A DNA stretch of 51,688 nt, taken from assembly GCA_003214355.1 (NCBI GenBank), contig QCLS01000008.1, positions 1-51,688 of the forward strand, written 5' to 3'. Made by a program: the position numbers and the translations under genes. This document shows, one piece after another, positions 16,931 through 26,308 of this stretch (positions within the stretch are counted from its first letter, which is position 1; every line of letters begins with the position of its first letter). The notes below the pieces were generated by a model. The model saw only the letters and a program-made list of their open reading frames with translations, did not search any database and had not been told where the DNA came from. This DNA is from Prochlorococcus sp. AG-418-C09. Its GTDB lineage: Bacteria; Cyanobacteriota; Cyanobacteriia; PCC-6307; Cyanobiaceae.

Positions 16931-18313
16931 TTGTTGCAAAAAGATCACTATCACTTAATTGGAATAGGTGGAATAGGTATGTCAGCAATTGCTATGGCAT
17001 TACTGAAGAACGGATATTCTGTATCAGGTTCTGATTTAGCAAGCAACAGTTTAATAAAGGACTTAAAAGATCTTGGGGGTTTAATTTTTGTTAACCATGA
17101 AGAAAAAAATATTGACCTAATAAAACAAAAATATATCAAAAAAAATATTATTATTGTAACTAGTTCTGCCATAAAAAAAAGCAATATAGAACTAAGTTAC
17201 TGCCTAAAACAAAATTTAGTAGTAAAACATCGCTCAGAAATATTATCTTTAATAATGAAAGCATATAATTCTATTGCAGTTGCTGGAACTCATGGGAAAA
17301 CAACTACAAGCACATTTTTATCTACATTATTAGATTTATGCACTAAAGATTGCTCTTCAATAATTGGAGGTATTTCGCAACTATATAATTCAAATGCACA
17401 TATTAAAAAAAGTAAATATTTAGTCGCAGAGATAGATGAATCCGACGGAACGACTTCAAATTACAAATCAGAATTATCCATTATTAATAATATTGATTTT
17501 GATCATTGTGATCATTATTCAAATACACAAGAAGTTATTTCCTCCTTTCGAAGTTTTGCAATTAACTCAGAAAAGTTATTAATAAATAATGATTGCCCAA
17601 TTACAAGCTCGAATTTTAAATCTGAATACCAATGGTCTATCAAGACTAAAAAAAACATTGAGTTTGCAATGATTCCTGAACAAATTAGCAAGTCTGAAAC
17701 AGTTGCAAATTATTATGAAAACGGAAAATTTATAGATCAGTTACATATCCCAGTGCCAGGCCTACACAATTTATCTAATGCAACAGCTGCAATATCAGCT
17801 TGCAGAATAAATAATATATCCATCCTCAAAATCAAAGAAAACATAAAATATTTAAAATTACCGAAGAAAAGATTTGAATATCGAGGAGAATTTTTAAAGA
17901 GAACAATAATAGACGACTATGCGCATCATCCCATAGAAATAAAAGCAACAATTGAGCTTGCAAGATTAATAATCAAAGATGAAAAGTCAATTTATCAAAA
18001 AAGACTAGTTGTTATTTTTCAACCACATCGATTTAGCAGGGTGAAACAATTTGCTAATGAATTTGCAAGAGAGTTAGCAAATGCTGATCTAATAATATTA
18101 ACTGACATTTTTAGTGCTGGAGAAAAACAAGTTGATGAAATTAATTCAGAAATAATAGGTGATAAAATTCATAAAATAAATCAGAACATAAAATGTTTGA
18201 AAAATAATTATGAGATCAAAAACCAATTTGAAGAAATAACACAAAGAAATGATCTTATAGTAAATATGGGGGCTGGAGATTGCCACAATTTATGGAGCAT
18301 TTTAAACAATTAA
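16931..18313 (+). CDS. murC: UDP-N-acetylmuramate--L-alanine ligase
   Basis: 460 aa. It adds L-Ala to UDP-MurNAc in cytosolic peptidoglycan precursor synthesis. The N-terminal Rossmann domain has HLIGIGGIGMSAIA (8-21), the ATP loop is GTHGKTTTS (119-127), the central metal and substrate segment is AEIDESDGT, and the C-terminal ligase domain has DDYAHHPIEI and FQPHRFSR. The start is TTG at 16931 (a second TTG follows at 16934); no ATG or GTG precedes it before an in-frame stop at 16901. A TATAAT at 16912-16917 would give a very short leader. It is followed 10 bp later by murB. Confidence 0.96.
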   Translation: MLQKDHYHLIGIGGIGMSAIAMALLKNGYSVSGSDLASNSLIKDLKDLGGLIFVNHEEKNIDLIKQKYIKKNIIIVTSSAIKKSNIELSYCLKQNLVVKHRSEILSLIMKAYNSIAVAGTHGKTTTSTFLSTLLDLCTKDCSSIIGGISQLYNSNAHIKKSKYLVAEIDESDGTTSNYKSELSIINNIDFDHCDHYSNTQEVISSFRSFAINSEKLLINNDCPITSSNFKSEYQWSIKTKKNIEFAMIPEQISKSETVANYYENGKFIDQLHIPVPGLHNLSNATAAISACRINNISILKIKENIKYLKLPKKRFEYRGEFLKRTIIDDYAHHPIEIKATIELARLIIKDEKSIYQKRLVVIFQPHRFSRVKQFANEFARELANADLIILTDIFSAGEKQVDEINSEIIGDKIHKINQNIKCLKNNYEIKNQFEEITQRNDLIVNMGAGDCHNLWSILNN

Positions 18314-18323
18314 ATTCTTAAAT

Positions 18324-19208
18324 ATGGAAGGAATTACTCAAATCAAAAACAAAATATCTCTAATTAATTACACAACAATAAAAGTTGGCGGATGCTCGGA
18401 TTACTTTTCAGAACCCTCTAGTATTGAAGAATTCAGTTATCTAATTAAATGGGCAAACTCTAATAAATTTGAATGTTTAATATTAGGAGCCGGTTCAAAT
18501 ACATTAATCAAAAATATTGATCTAAAAAGACTAACTATATGCACAAGAAGCATGAAAAAAATTCATATTGATGATGAAACAAATATCATATTTGCTCAAT
18601 GCGGAGCTCTTTTACCAAAACTTTCTACATTATTAGCTAAAAACAGTTTCAAAGGAGGCGAATGGGCTATTGGGATTCCTGGGACGATAGGTGGAGCTAT
18701 TTATATGAATGCAGGAGCAGGCAAGTGCTGCATTTCAGATAATTTGATATCTGTAAAAGTAATCGACCCTATGACATTAAGTATTTTTGAACTCCAAAAG
18801 AATGAACTTAAATTTAATTATAGATTTAGCTCGTTTCAAGAAAACAAACTAATAATATTAGAAGCAAAGTTTTACTTTAAACAAAAAGGTTCAAAAGCGG
18901 CAATAATGGATTGCACACAAAATATACTTGCTCAAAGGAAGAGATTGCAACCTTATCATCTTCCAAGCTTTGGCAGCGTCTTCAAGAATCCTGCCAATGC
19001 ATTCGCAGGAAAATTAATTGAAGAAAGCGGTCTAAAAGGTGAATCTATAGGGGGTGCTGAAGTTTCATCAATGCATGCAAATTTTATTGTAAATAAATCC
19101 TCTGCCACATCCCAAGATATTTTTGATCTAATAGTCTTGATTCAAAAAAAAGTGCTACAAAAACATGAGATTTTGCTTCATCCTGAAGTAAGAATGATAG
19201 GTTTTTGA
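18324..19208 (+). CDS. murB: UDP-N-acetylenolpyruvoylglucosamine reductase
   Basis: 294 aa. An FAD enzyme that uses NADPH to make UDP-MurNAc, the substrate of MurC encoded just upstream. The FAD-binding part shows LGAGSNTLIK and IPGTIGGAIYMNAGA. The active-site arginine is in FNYRFSSF, the proton-donor serine in FGSVFKNP and the C-terminal acid in HPEVRMIGF. The compact length fits the short (type II) MurB class. The 10-bp gap and shared strand with murC indicate an operon; ybaB follows after 30 bp. Confidence 0.96.
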   Translation: MEGITQIKNKISLINYTTIKVGGCSDYFSEPSSIEEFSYLIKWANSNKFECLILGAGSNTLIKNIDLKRLTICTRSMKKIHIDDETNIIFAQCGALLPKLSTLLAKNSFKGGEWAIGIPGTIGGAIYMNAGAGKCCISDNLISVKVIDPMTLSIFELQKNELKFNYRFSSFQENKLIILEAKFYFKQKGSKAAIMDCTQNILAQRKRLQPYHLPSFGSVFKNPANAFAGKLIEESGLKGESIGGAEVSSMHANFIVNKSSATSQDIFDLIVLIQKKVLQKHEILLHPEVRMIGF

Positions 19209-19238
19209 CTATCCTTAATTTAATAACAATTTTATAAG

Positions 19239-19589
19239 ATGGCTGCTTTTGGACTTCCAAATTTTGGACAACTAACTGAGGCTTTTAAAAAAGCTAAACA
19301 AATTCAACAAGATGCTCAAAAATTACAAGATGAACTTGAAAAAATGGAAATTGACGGGAAAAGCGAAGATAGTATGATAACTTTTTGGGTCAGTGGAAAT
19401 CAACAGCCCTTAAAAGTAGAAGTAAATGAAGAAATACTGAAATCAGACAAATCAACAATAGAGAAAAATATTCTAGAAGCAATAACAAATGCTCACGAAA
19501 AATCCACAAAAACCATGAAGGAAAGAATGAATGATTTAACAGGTGGCTTAAATTTTAATCTTCCTGGTTTTGAGGAAAATGAGTCTTAG
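19239..19589 (+). CDS. YbaB/EbfC nucleoid-associated protein
   Basis: 116 aa. Small homodimeric DNA-binding protein of the YbaB/EbfC family: an N-terminal helix ([21 protein letters not shown]), a small beta sheet with the conserved V/I-x-V segment ([10 protein letters not shown]) and a C-terminal helix with [13 protein letters not shown]-like charge. The family coats and bends DNA and may affect global expression. It follows murB by 30 bp. Its last 35 bp overlap the antiparallel rsgA gene, so the two 3' ends code on both strands. Confidence 0.93.
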   Translation: MAAFGLPNFGQLTEAFKKAKQIQQDAQKLQDELEKMEIDGKSEDSMITFWVSGNQQPLKVEVNEEILKSDKSTIEKNILEAITNAHEKSTKTMKERMNDLTGGLNFNLPGFEENES

Positions 19590-20472
19590 ATTTTTCCATT
19601 AACGATTTATAGAATTGATATCTTTCGAAATTTTTATCTAAATTACATCCAGGTTCTGAAATATGAAGACAATCTCTAAACTTACATTTGATATGCATTT
19701 CATTAATTTGATTATAAATTTCAGGAAACAAATTTGGTATTGAACAATAATCAATCTCTACCTCATGCAAGTTAAATCCTGGAGTATCTACAATATAACT
19801 ATTAGGAGATAAGTAAAATAATTCTACATTTCTTGTGGTATTTTTACCCCGCTTTATTTTAGTAGAAACAGAAGCTGTAGTATTATCTAATTCAGGTATT
19901 ATTTGATTCAAAATTGTAGTTTTTCCTACTCCTGACGGACCCATCAAAATTGAACATTTCTTAGATCTAAATTCTTTTACTAATTTATTTAATCCATTAG
20001 ATTCAGAAATATTTAATAAATGAGGATAATAGCCCCATTTTTGAAATTTTTCTAATAAAAAATCTCTATAGTTTTTTGAAATCAAATCGCATTTAGTTAA
20101 TATCAAAGAAACTTTTACCTGCAAATTTTCTGCATTAATTAAAAATTTACTTACCTGAGAAAAATTAATCTGAGGTTCATCAACCGAAAAAGTCACATAA
20201 ATATCAGAAATGTTTGCAACTGAAGGTCTATACAAAAGATTTTTTCTTTTGATCAATTGCTCAATTACACCTAAATTTTTTTCTAAATTAATCTTGGTAA
20301 AAATAACCTGATCGCCTACAAAAATAAAATTATTATTATATTGCACTGCTTTTCTTGACTTGCAAAGAAATCTTTGTTGCTTAAGAACTTTTTTGTTTTC
20401 TACTAAATCAACATAAAAAAATTCATTGAATTTTTTAGTTACTAAACCTAGTTGACTATTGATTGAATTCAT
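19555..20472 (-). CDS. rsgA: Ribosome small-subunit-dependent GTPase A
   Basis: 305 aa. A circularly permuted GTPase that checks late 30S maturation. The motif order is G4 (TKCD, 126-129), G1 (GPSGVGKT, 178-185), then G3 (DTPG, 229-232), the permutation typical of RsgA/YjeQ. An N-terminal OB fold and a C-terminal zinc knuckle (Cys263, Cys268, His270, Cys276) complete it. The start overlaps the TusA-like gene by 17 bp, and the end overlaps ybaB by 35 bp on the other strand. Confidence 0.95.
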   Translation of the reverse strand: MNSINSQLGLVTKKFNEFFYVDLVENKKVLKQQRFLCKSRKAVQYNNNFIFVGDQVIFTKINLEKNLGVIEQLIKRKNLLYRPSVANISDIYVTFSVDEPQINFSQVSKFLINAENLQVKVSLILTKCDLISKNYRDFLLEKFQKWGYYPHLLNISESNGLNKLVKEFRSKKCSILMGPSGVGKTTILNQIIPELDNTTASVSTKIKRGKNTTRNVELFYLSPNSYIVDTPGFNLHEVEIDYCSIPNLFPEIYNQINEMHIKCKFRDCLHISEPGCNLDKNFERYQFYKSLMEKSKTHFPQNQED

Positions 20473-20695
20473 TTGTAACTAAAATTTTAATGTAAGTTTC
20501 ACTTTTATGAATTATCTGAATTGGATATCCCATTTTTCTTAAACTTTGAGTGACCATAAACTCAGGTTCACCTCTATCAAGTTCTACATAAAGCCTTTCT
20601 CCATTTGATATCTTTTCTAAAGCTAATTTACACTTGACTAAATTTAAAGGGCATGGAACAGATTTTAAATCTAATAGCAGTGGATTATCTCTCAA
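20456..20695 (-). CDS. TusA/SirA-family sulfur-carrier-like protein
   Basis: 79 aa. The single compact domain begins [19 protein letters not shown] with Cys15 in the CPxx motif that carries persulfide sulfur in TusA, and continues with the [15 protein letters not shown] strand and a C-terminal strand. TusA itself passes sulfur to tRNA 2-thiouridine synthesis, but the family also serves molybdenum cofactor and Fe-S work, so the partner is open. It overlaps dnaJ by 4 bp (ATGA) and rsgA by 17 bp, so it is translated within the chaperone cluster. Confidence 0.88.
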   Translation of the reverse strand: MRDNPLLLDLKSVPCPLNLVKCKLALEKISNGERLYVELDRGEPEFMVTQSLRKMGYPIQIIHKSETYIKILVTNEFNQ

Positions 20696-21816
20696 CTATC
20701 TTTACCAAAAAATTTACTAAATAATCCACTATTAGTATTTGAATTTTGTGAAGAATAATGGGAAGCTAAACCTTCTAATAATTGTCTTTCTTCACTATTA
20801 ACTCTAGTAGGCAATTTAACCTTAACCAATACTTCATGATTACCTCTTGCCACTGGGTTGCCTAATCTTGGAACACCCTTATTTTCGATAGTTAGAGTAG
20901 TGTTTGGTTGTGTCCCACTTGGAATATTAAGATTTTCTTTGCCATCAACAGTTTCTATTTCGATACTATCCCCTAATATCGCCTGCAAATAACTAATCGT
21001 TACTTCAGAAAAAATATTTATACCATCTCTCTTCAATCGAGGGTCATTCTTTACTTTTATGAAAACATAAAGATCACCTGAAGGTCCTCCTTTTAAGCCT
21101 GCATTTCCTTCACCAGAAACTCTTAATTTAGTTCCAGTATCAACTCCAGAAGGGATATTAATTCTTAACTTCTTGCGAACCTGCTTAACTCCATTACCAC
21201 CGCAACTAGAGCAAGGATCTGAGATTATTTGACCTGAGCCATTACAACTTGGACATTCTGCCACTTGAGTAAAATTACCAAAAGGCGTTCTCGTTGCTCT
21301 TCTTACTTGGCCAGAACCTCCACATGTTGGACAAACTTTTGGAGATGTACCGGGTCTAGCACCAGTTCCTCGACAAACATCACAAGTCTCTAGATGAGGG
21401 ATCTTAATTTCTCTTTGTTCTCCAAAAATTGCACTTTTAAAATCAATATTTAAGTCATACCTAAGATCATCTCCTTGCTGAGGCCCTCTCCTTTGAGATC
21501 TTCCTCCTTGAGGGCTTTGACCTCCAAAACCATTAAAGAAAGTCTCAAACAAATCTGCGAAGCCTCCCATATCTCCCATATCTGGCATTCCAGCCGCACC
21601 ACCTAAGCCTGCCTCACCAAATTGATCATATCTTGCTCTTGATTCTGGATCAGCCAATACTTCATAAGCACGCCCAATCTCTTTAAACTTTTCCTCTGCT
21701 CCTGCTTCTTTATTTATATCTGGATGATACTGTCTAGCCAACTTTCTATATGCTCTTTTTAAAGTATCAGAGTCTGCATCTCGTGAAACTCCAAGTATTT
21801 GATAGAAATCAGCCAT
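20692..21816 (-). CDS. dnaJ: Chaperone DnaJ (type I Hsp40)
   Basis: 374 aa, full type I layout: J domain with HPD at residues 31-33, a Gly/Phe-rich linker (about 75-115), a zinc-finger region with four CxxCxGxG-type repeats ([32 protein letters not shown]) and C-terminal substrate-binding barrels ending in a Ser/Asn-rich tail. It delivers unfolded clients to DnaK and stimulates its ATPase. It lies 26 bp downstream of grpE, the matching nucleotide-exchange factor; dnaK is not in the window. Confidence 0.97.
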   Translation of the reverse strand: MADFYQILGVSRDADSDTLKRAYRKLARQYHPDINKEAGAEEKFKEIGRAYEVLADPESRARYDQFGEAGLGGAAGMPDMGDMGGFADLFETFFNGFGGQSPQGGRSQRRGPQQGDDLRYDLNIDFKSAIFGEQREIKIPHLETCDVCRGTGARPGTSPKVCPTCGGSGQVRRATRTPFGNFTQVAECPSCNGSGQIISDPCSSCGGNGVKQVRKKLRINIPSGVDTGTKLRVSGEGNAGLKGGPSGDLYVFIKVKNDPRLKRDGINIFSEVTISYLQAILGDSIEIETVDGKENLNIPSGTQPNTTLTIENKGVPRLGNPVARGNHEVLVKVKLPTRVNSEERQLLEGLASHYSSQNSNTNSGLFSKFFGKDS

Positions 21817-21842
21817 TAGAAGATTTTGTCAAAAAAATAAAC

Positions 21843-22571
21843 CTATTTATCCTCAGATAAATTATTTTCCGAGCTAGGTTCTTCTTCAACTGTATCCATT
21901 TTTGAATCATCTTGCGTTGATTGGTTACCTGGACCCATTGAAACTTTAACTAAAGCATGACGTAAAACCTTGCCATCAAGATGATAACCTCGTTGCAACT
22001 CTTCAGTAATTAGATCTTCCTTGTGTTCCTCACTAGGTTCTCTTAAAACGGCTTCATGTAAATTAGGATCAAACTGTTGACCAACTACTCGCATAGGTGC
22101 AACGCCTTGCTGTTTAAGTACATCAACCAGCTGTTTATACAAACCCTGATAACTTCTATGAAGTGTTTTAGCTTCTTCCGTTTCAGGTTTTAATTGTTGT
22201 CTTGCTCGCTCAAAATTATCAACAATCGGTAATATAGCAGTTAATGATTTGCAAATTAATTGTGTTTTTAAATCATCTTGATCTCTAGATTGTCTTTTTC
22301 TAAAATTATCAAAATCGGCTGCAATTCTTACATACTGACTTTTTAGTGTATCGTGTTCTTTTTCTAATTGCTCTAAACGAGCATCATTATTAGAAATAGT
22401 ATTCTTCAAATCTTCTGAAACATCTTTTTTAAATTGATCGTCTTGAGTATCCTTGTTATTCGCTAATTCTTCCTCTTCATTAGGCGAGATGTCTTCTAAT
22501 TCAGTAATGTTTTCTTCAATAATTTCAGAATTATCATTACTATCAGAATTTTCAGCTTTGATGTCTTCCAT
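21843..22571 (-). CDS. grpE: Nucleotide-exchange factor GrpE
   Basis: 242 aa. An acidic, low-complexity N-terminus (residues 1-50) leads into a long dimerising coiled coil (about 60-110 with [17 protein letters not shown]). The conserved [14 protein letters not shown] follows, and then the beta-rich head with [13 protein letters not shown] and [17 protein letters not shown]. It releases ADP from DnaK. It is the first gene of the grpE-dnaJ-tusA-like-rsgA cluster. A 79-bp gap separates it from msrB upstream. Confidence 0.96.
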   Translation of the reverse strand: MEDIKAENSDSNDNSEIIEENITELEDISPNEEEELANNKDTQDDQFKKDVSEDLKNTISNNDARLEQLEKEHDTLKSQYVRIAADFDNFRKRQSRDQDDLKTQLICKSLTAILPIVDNFERARQQLKPETEEAKTLHRSYQGLYKQLVDVLKQQGVAPMRVVGQQFDPNLHEAVLREPSEEHKEDLITEELQRGYHLDGKVLRHALVKVSMGPGNQSTQDDSKMDTVEEEPSSENNLSEDK

Positions 22572-22650
22572 TATTTTGATAGATCATTGAACTATATTGA
22601 ATGAAATCTGCAAACAATTCAAGTTGCGGAAGCCCGCACCAAATATTTTT

Positions 22651-23148
22651 TTAATTTGCATCAAATGAAAGAGCTAAACCATTATTGCAATATCTTTTCC
22701 CAGTTGGTTGAGGCCCATCGTTAAAAACGTGTCCTTGATGACCATCACATCTCGAGCAATGATATTCAGTTCTTGGAACTATTAATTTAAAATCTATTTT
22801 AGTATCTATAGCTCCGTCAATTGGACGCGAAAAACTTGGCCACCCAGTGCCGCTATCAAACTTCGCATCAGATAAGAATAAAGGCTGGCCACAGCCAGCA
22901 CATTTAAAAACACCTTCTCTTTTTTCATTATTTAAATTACTTGTAAAAGGTCTCTCAGTACCTTCTTCCCTTAGAATATAAAACGCCTCTGGTGAAAGTC
23001 TTTGCCGCCATTCTTCTTTTGATAATGATTTATAATCTATAAAATCATCATTAGATACTGCAAAAACTTTTTGAGGTTTAAACATGACTTTCAAAATAGA
23101 TGCGAAAGGGATTAAAATAAAAAATCTTCTACTTAAAAAACGATTCAT
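22651..23148 (-). CDS. msrB: Peptide-methionine (R)-S-oxide reductase with export signal
   Basis: 165 aa. It repairs methionine-R-sulfoxide in proteins. The catalytic Cys lies in RYCNNGLAL, the structural zinc is held by CAGC and CSRC, and the fold motifs GTGWPSF and HQGHVFNDGP are intact. The N-terminal 30 residues form a signal peptide with twin arginines (SRRFFIL, RR at 7-8) and a VFA-type end, so export to the periplasm or lumen, perhaps by Tat, is likely. It diverges from the Dus gene by 26 bp. Confidence 0.93.
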   Translation of the reverse strand: MNRFLSRRFFILIPFASILKVMFKPQKVFAVSNDDFIDYKSLSKEEWRQRLSPEAFYILREEGTERPFTSNLNNEKREGVFKCAGCGQPLFLSDAKFDSGTGWPSFSRPIDGAIDTKIDFKLIVPRTEYHCSRCDGHQGHVFNDGPQPTGKRYCNNGLALSFDAN

Positions 23149-23174
23149 TGTTAAATAATAGTTAGGTAAATTTA

Positions 23175-24176
23175 ATGTTTAATAATACTAATTCTATAGA
23201 TATTTTTCATAAAATAAGTATTGCCCCGATGATGGACTGTACTGATAAGCACTTCAGAATGCTGATGAGACAAATCAGTTCAGAAGCTCTGTTGTATACA
23301 GAAATGATTGTTGCTCAAAGTTTAGTTTTCTCAAATCAAAAAGCAAAGTTTTTAGACTTTAACGAAGAAGAGCATCCAATTGCCATTCAATTTGGAGGTG
23401 ATGACCCTCAATTATTTAAAGAAGTTGCAAAAATGGCTAAAGACTGGGGTTATGATGAAATCAATTTGAATGTCGGATGTCCAAGTCCACGAGTAAGTGC
23501 TGGTAATTTTGGTGCCTCTCTAATGAATTCACCTTACAAAACAGCAAAATGTATAGAAGCCTTGAAAAATCATAGTAATTTACCAGTTACGGTAAAACAT
23601 AGAATTGGAGTGGATAATAACGATAGTTTTTTTAATCTAAATCAATTTGTAAGAACTCTTGATTTGGCTGGGGCAGATAGATTTACAGTTCACGCAAGAA
23701 AAGCAATTTTAAAAGGGTTAAATCCAAAAGACAACCGAAGCATACCTCCGCTCAGATACGATATTGTAACGCAATTAAAAGAAGTAAATCCTAATTTAAC
23801 AATAGAAATTAATGGGGGTTTTACAAATATCGAGCAATGCACAAATGCTTTGAAAAAATTTGATGGTGTAATGATTGGAAGAAGTGCTTACAAACATCCA
23901 TTAAGGTGGAGTTTAATCGATGAAAAATTCTATGGGAAAGAAAAAAAAATTATAAAAGCATCTAGCATAATTCTAGATTTAATTCCTTATATAGAAAAAC
24001 ATATTGAAAAATATGGTTCCTCTTGGGAGATCTGCAAACATCTGATAAATCTAGTTGAAAGTATTCCAATGGCCAAAAAGTGGCGTAATAAGATTACCTC
24101 AAAATCTATAAAAAAAGAGTTAAAAATTGATGATTTAAGTTGTAGTGCAAAAGAACTAAAAAATCTAGGTTTCTAA
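23175..24176 (+). CDS. dusA: tRNA-dihydrouridine synthase, DusA-type
   Basis: 333 aa. An FMN enzyme that reduces uridine in tRNA D-loops. The TIM barrel opens IAPMMDCTDKHFR; the catalytic cysteine is Cys102 in NVGCPSPRV, and the long VSAGNFGASLM stretch and FTVHARKAILKGLNPK are typical of the DusA group (positions 20 and 20a). The flavin-phosphate site reads INGGFTN and MIGRSAYKHP. It is divergent from msrB and convergent (4 bp) with the RRM gene. Confidence 0.93.
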   Translation: MFNNTNSIDIFHKISIAPMMDCTDKHFRMLMRQISSEALLYTEMIVAQSLVFSNQKAKFLDFNEEEHPIAIQFGGDDPQLFKEVAKMAKDWGYDEINLNVGCPSPRVSAGNFGASLMNSPYKTAKCIEALKNHSNLPVTVKHRIGVDNNDSFFNLNQFVRTLDLAGADRFTVHARKAILKGLNPKDNRSIPPLRYDIVTQLKEVNPNLTIEINGGFTNIEQCTNALKKFDGVMIGRSAYKHPLRWSLIDEKFYGKEKKIIKASSIILDLIPYIEKHIEKYGSSWEICKHLINLVESIPMAKKWRNKITSKSIKKELKIDDLSCSAKELKNLGF

Positions 24177-24180
24177 CATA

Positions 24181-24768
24181 TTACTGAGTATTACCATTTT
24201 CATTTTCTAAATCATTTGTAGTTCCTCTTTTTCGTCTACTACGACCATTTTCAAAATCGTTATCATCTGATGAATTACCATAACTCCTATCTTCCCAGCC
24301 TTTGGCACCAGATGGTTTCGCGTTAGATTCAAAATTTTGATTTCCGCCATAGCCTGAGTTAGAAGAATTTCCCCCATAATTTCCGCCATAACCTGAGTTA
24401 GAAGAATTTCCCCCATAATTTCCGCCATAGCCTGAGTTAGAAGAATTTCCCCCATACTTTCCGCCATAGCCTGAGTTAGAAGAATTTCCTCCATACTTAC
24501 CATCATTATTTCTCCTTGGAGAATTAGTTCTTGGCTCAGCTTTATTAATTCTTAAAGGCCTACCCATCATTTCAGCTCCTTGCAAGCCTTCAATAGCCGA
24601 GGACTCAATAGTCTCGTCTGCCATTTCTACAAAAGCAAACCCTCTTTTTCGACCTGTATCTCTTTCTAGGGGAAGAGAACAATTCAATACCTCACCATAA
24701 GGTACAAAAAGCTGAAGTACATCTTCTCGCTCTGCTCGGAAAGGCAAATTGCCAACAAAAATACTCAC
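24181..24768 (-). CDS. RRM RNA-binding protein with Gly-rich repeat tail
   Basis: 195 aa, starting at GTG 24768. One RNA-recognition motif fills residues 1-80 with RNP2 (IFVGNLPF) and RNP1 (RGFAFVEM). The tail holds four near-perfect 13-residue units of the type YGGNYGGNSSNSG, then a charged C-terminus with RSRRKRG. Cyanobacterial Rbp proteins of this type are cold- and light-responsive and bind mRNA, some targeting thylakoid mRNAs; the specific RNA here is unknown. The repeats are encoded by 39-bp units (24342-24497). Confidence 0.95.
   Translation of the reverse strand: MSIFVGNLPFRAEREDVLQLFVPYGEVLNCSLPLERDTGRKRGFAFVEMADETIESSAIEGLQGAEMMGRPLRINKAEPRTNSPRRNNDGKYGGNSSNSGYGGKYGGNSSNSGYGGNYGGNSSNSGYGGNYGGNSSNSGYGGNQNFESNAKPSGAKGWEDRSYGNSSDDNDFENGRSRRKRGTTNDLENENGNTQ
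24342..24497. repeat. Four tandem 39-bp coding repeats in the RRM gene tail
   Basis: Units start at 24342, 24381, 24420 and 24459 and differ at only a few bases. They encode the 13-residue Gly/Asn/Ser units. The high DNA identity suggests recent slippage or gene-conversion-like homogenisation. Confidence 0.85.
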
Positions 24769-24871
24769 GTTAAACCAAACCTTGAAAAATAGCTAAAAAC
24801 AGAATTAAATCTGATAATTATCAATAATACTACCTTTAATATATAACTTATTTTAAAAAAACGAATGTCTT

Positions 24872-26251
24872 TTAATGGAATAATTCATTCTTCCAATTTT
24901 TTAATTCTTCAGAAACTCTATCAAAACCAGTTCCCCCAAGGCTTTTTCGCGAATCTACCACATTTTTTGGTGAAATCTTTTCAAAAATATCATTTTCAAA
25001 ATCAACATGAAACCCTCTTAATTCATTTAAAGTTAGATCTTTAATTAAACATTGCCTTTCCAGGCAAGTCCTAACTAAATTTCCAACAATTTGATAAGCT
25101 TCCCTGAAAGGGACATTTTTTTCAACTAAATAATCTGCCAAATCTGTTGCATTAGAAAAATCCTCTTCAACTGCATTCATCAAGTTATCTTTATTAAACT
25201 CCAAACCTTCATTAATGAGTATTGTCATTGCACTTAAACAATCTTTAACCGTTTTAACTGTATCGAAAATAGGTTCTTTGTCTTCCTGAAAATCTTTATT
25301 ATAGGCCAAAGGAAGTCCTTTTACTATTGTTAATAATGCGTGCAAGTTGCCATAAACTCTTCCTGTTTTTCCTCGTATTAATTCAGGTACATCTGGGTTC
25401 TTCTTTTGCGGCATTAGGCTACTTCCGGTAGCACATTTATCAGTTAAAGTGGCAAAAGAAAACTCATCTGTGACCCAAAGAATAATTTCTTCAGACAAGC
25501 GACTCAAATGCACCATAATTAAAGAGGAGGCACAAGTAAATTCAATAGCAAAGTCCCTATCACTTACCGCATCAATACTATTCTTATAAATATCTTCGAA
25601 GCCTAACTCATTAGCTGTTAAATATCTGTCGATTTTAATTTTGGTGCCTGCCAATGCAGCGGCTCCCAAAGGAGAAATATTGACTCGCTTTCTTACATCC
25701 ATCAAACGATCTCTATCTCTGCTAAACATTTCTAAGTAAGCCATTATATGGTGAGCTAAGGATAAAGGTTGAGCTCGTTGTAAATGCGTATATCCTGGAA
25801 TTAATGTATATAAATTGCGCTCTGCCTCAAGAAACAAAACCTTTTGAAGGCCTATTGTCAAATGATTAATATTATCGATTTCTTTCCTTAACCAAAGTCT
25901 AATATCCGTTCCGACTTGATCATTTCTACTTCGACCTGTATGCAATTTTTTTCCAACGTCTCCTATTAAGTTAATTAATTTTTCTTCTATAAAATAATGA
26001 ATATCCTCAGCAGGTTGACTAGGATCAAACATATTATTTTCAAAATCCTTTTTTATTTTTTCTAATCCATTAATGATCTTTGTAGCATCATCATTGGTAA
26101 TGACTTTAGTGCTGCAAAGCATTCGAGCATGAGCTATCGAACAATCAATATCTTCTAATATTAATTTTTTATCAAAATTAATAGAGGAGTTAAATCTTTG
26201 TATAAATTGATCTAGGCTTCCTTCAAATCTATTACTCCAAGTTTTTGACAT
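24872..26251 (-). CDS. argH: Argininosuccinate lyase
   Basis: 459 aa, standard length. It splits argininosuccinate into arginine and fumarate, the last step of arginine synthesis. The fumarase/aspartase-superfamily signature with the catalytic serine is in [28 protein letters not shown] and [11 protein letters not shown] are also intact. It starts at an ATG. A 103-bp gap precedes the RRM gene downstream and 57 bp separate it from the phosphatase gene upstream on the same strand. Confidence 0.97.
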   Translation of the reverse strand: MSKTWSNRFEGSLDQFIQRFNSSINFDKKLILEDIDCSIAHARMLCSTKVITNDDATKIINGLEKIKKDFENNMFDPSQPAEDIHYFIEEKLINLIGDVGKKLHTGRSRNDQVGTDIRLWLRKEIDNINHLTIGLQKVLFLEAERNLYTLIPGYTHLQRAQPLSLAHHIMAYLEMFSRDRDRLMDVRKRVNISPLGAAALAGTKIKIDRYLTANELGFEDIYKNSIDAVSDRDFAIEFTCASSLIMVHLSRLSEEIILWVTDEFSFATLTDKCATGSSLMPQKKNPDVPELIRGKTGRVYGNLHALLTIVKGLPLAYNKDFQEDKEPIFDTVKTVKDCLSAMTILINEGLEFNKDNLMNAVEEDFSNATDLADYLVEKNVPFREAYQIVGNLVRTCLERQCLIKDLTLNELRGFHVDFENDIFEKISPKNVVDSRKSLGGTGFDRVSEELKNWKNELFH

Positions 26252-26308
26252 TTTTTAGACCTCTAATAACCTAAATAAAACATTTTTTTCATGAACTGCC
26301 AAAATCTA

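Noticed and set aside
24207-24506. 99-codon frame inside the RRM gene
   Set aside because: It is a repetitive shadow frame of the 39-bp repeats.
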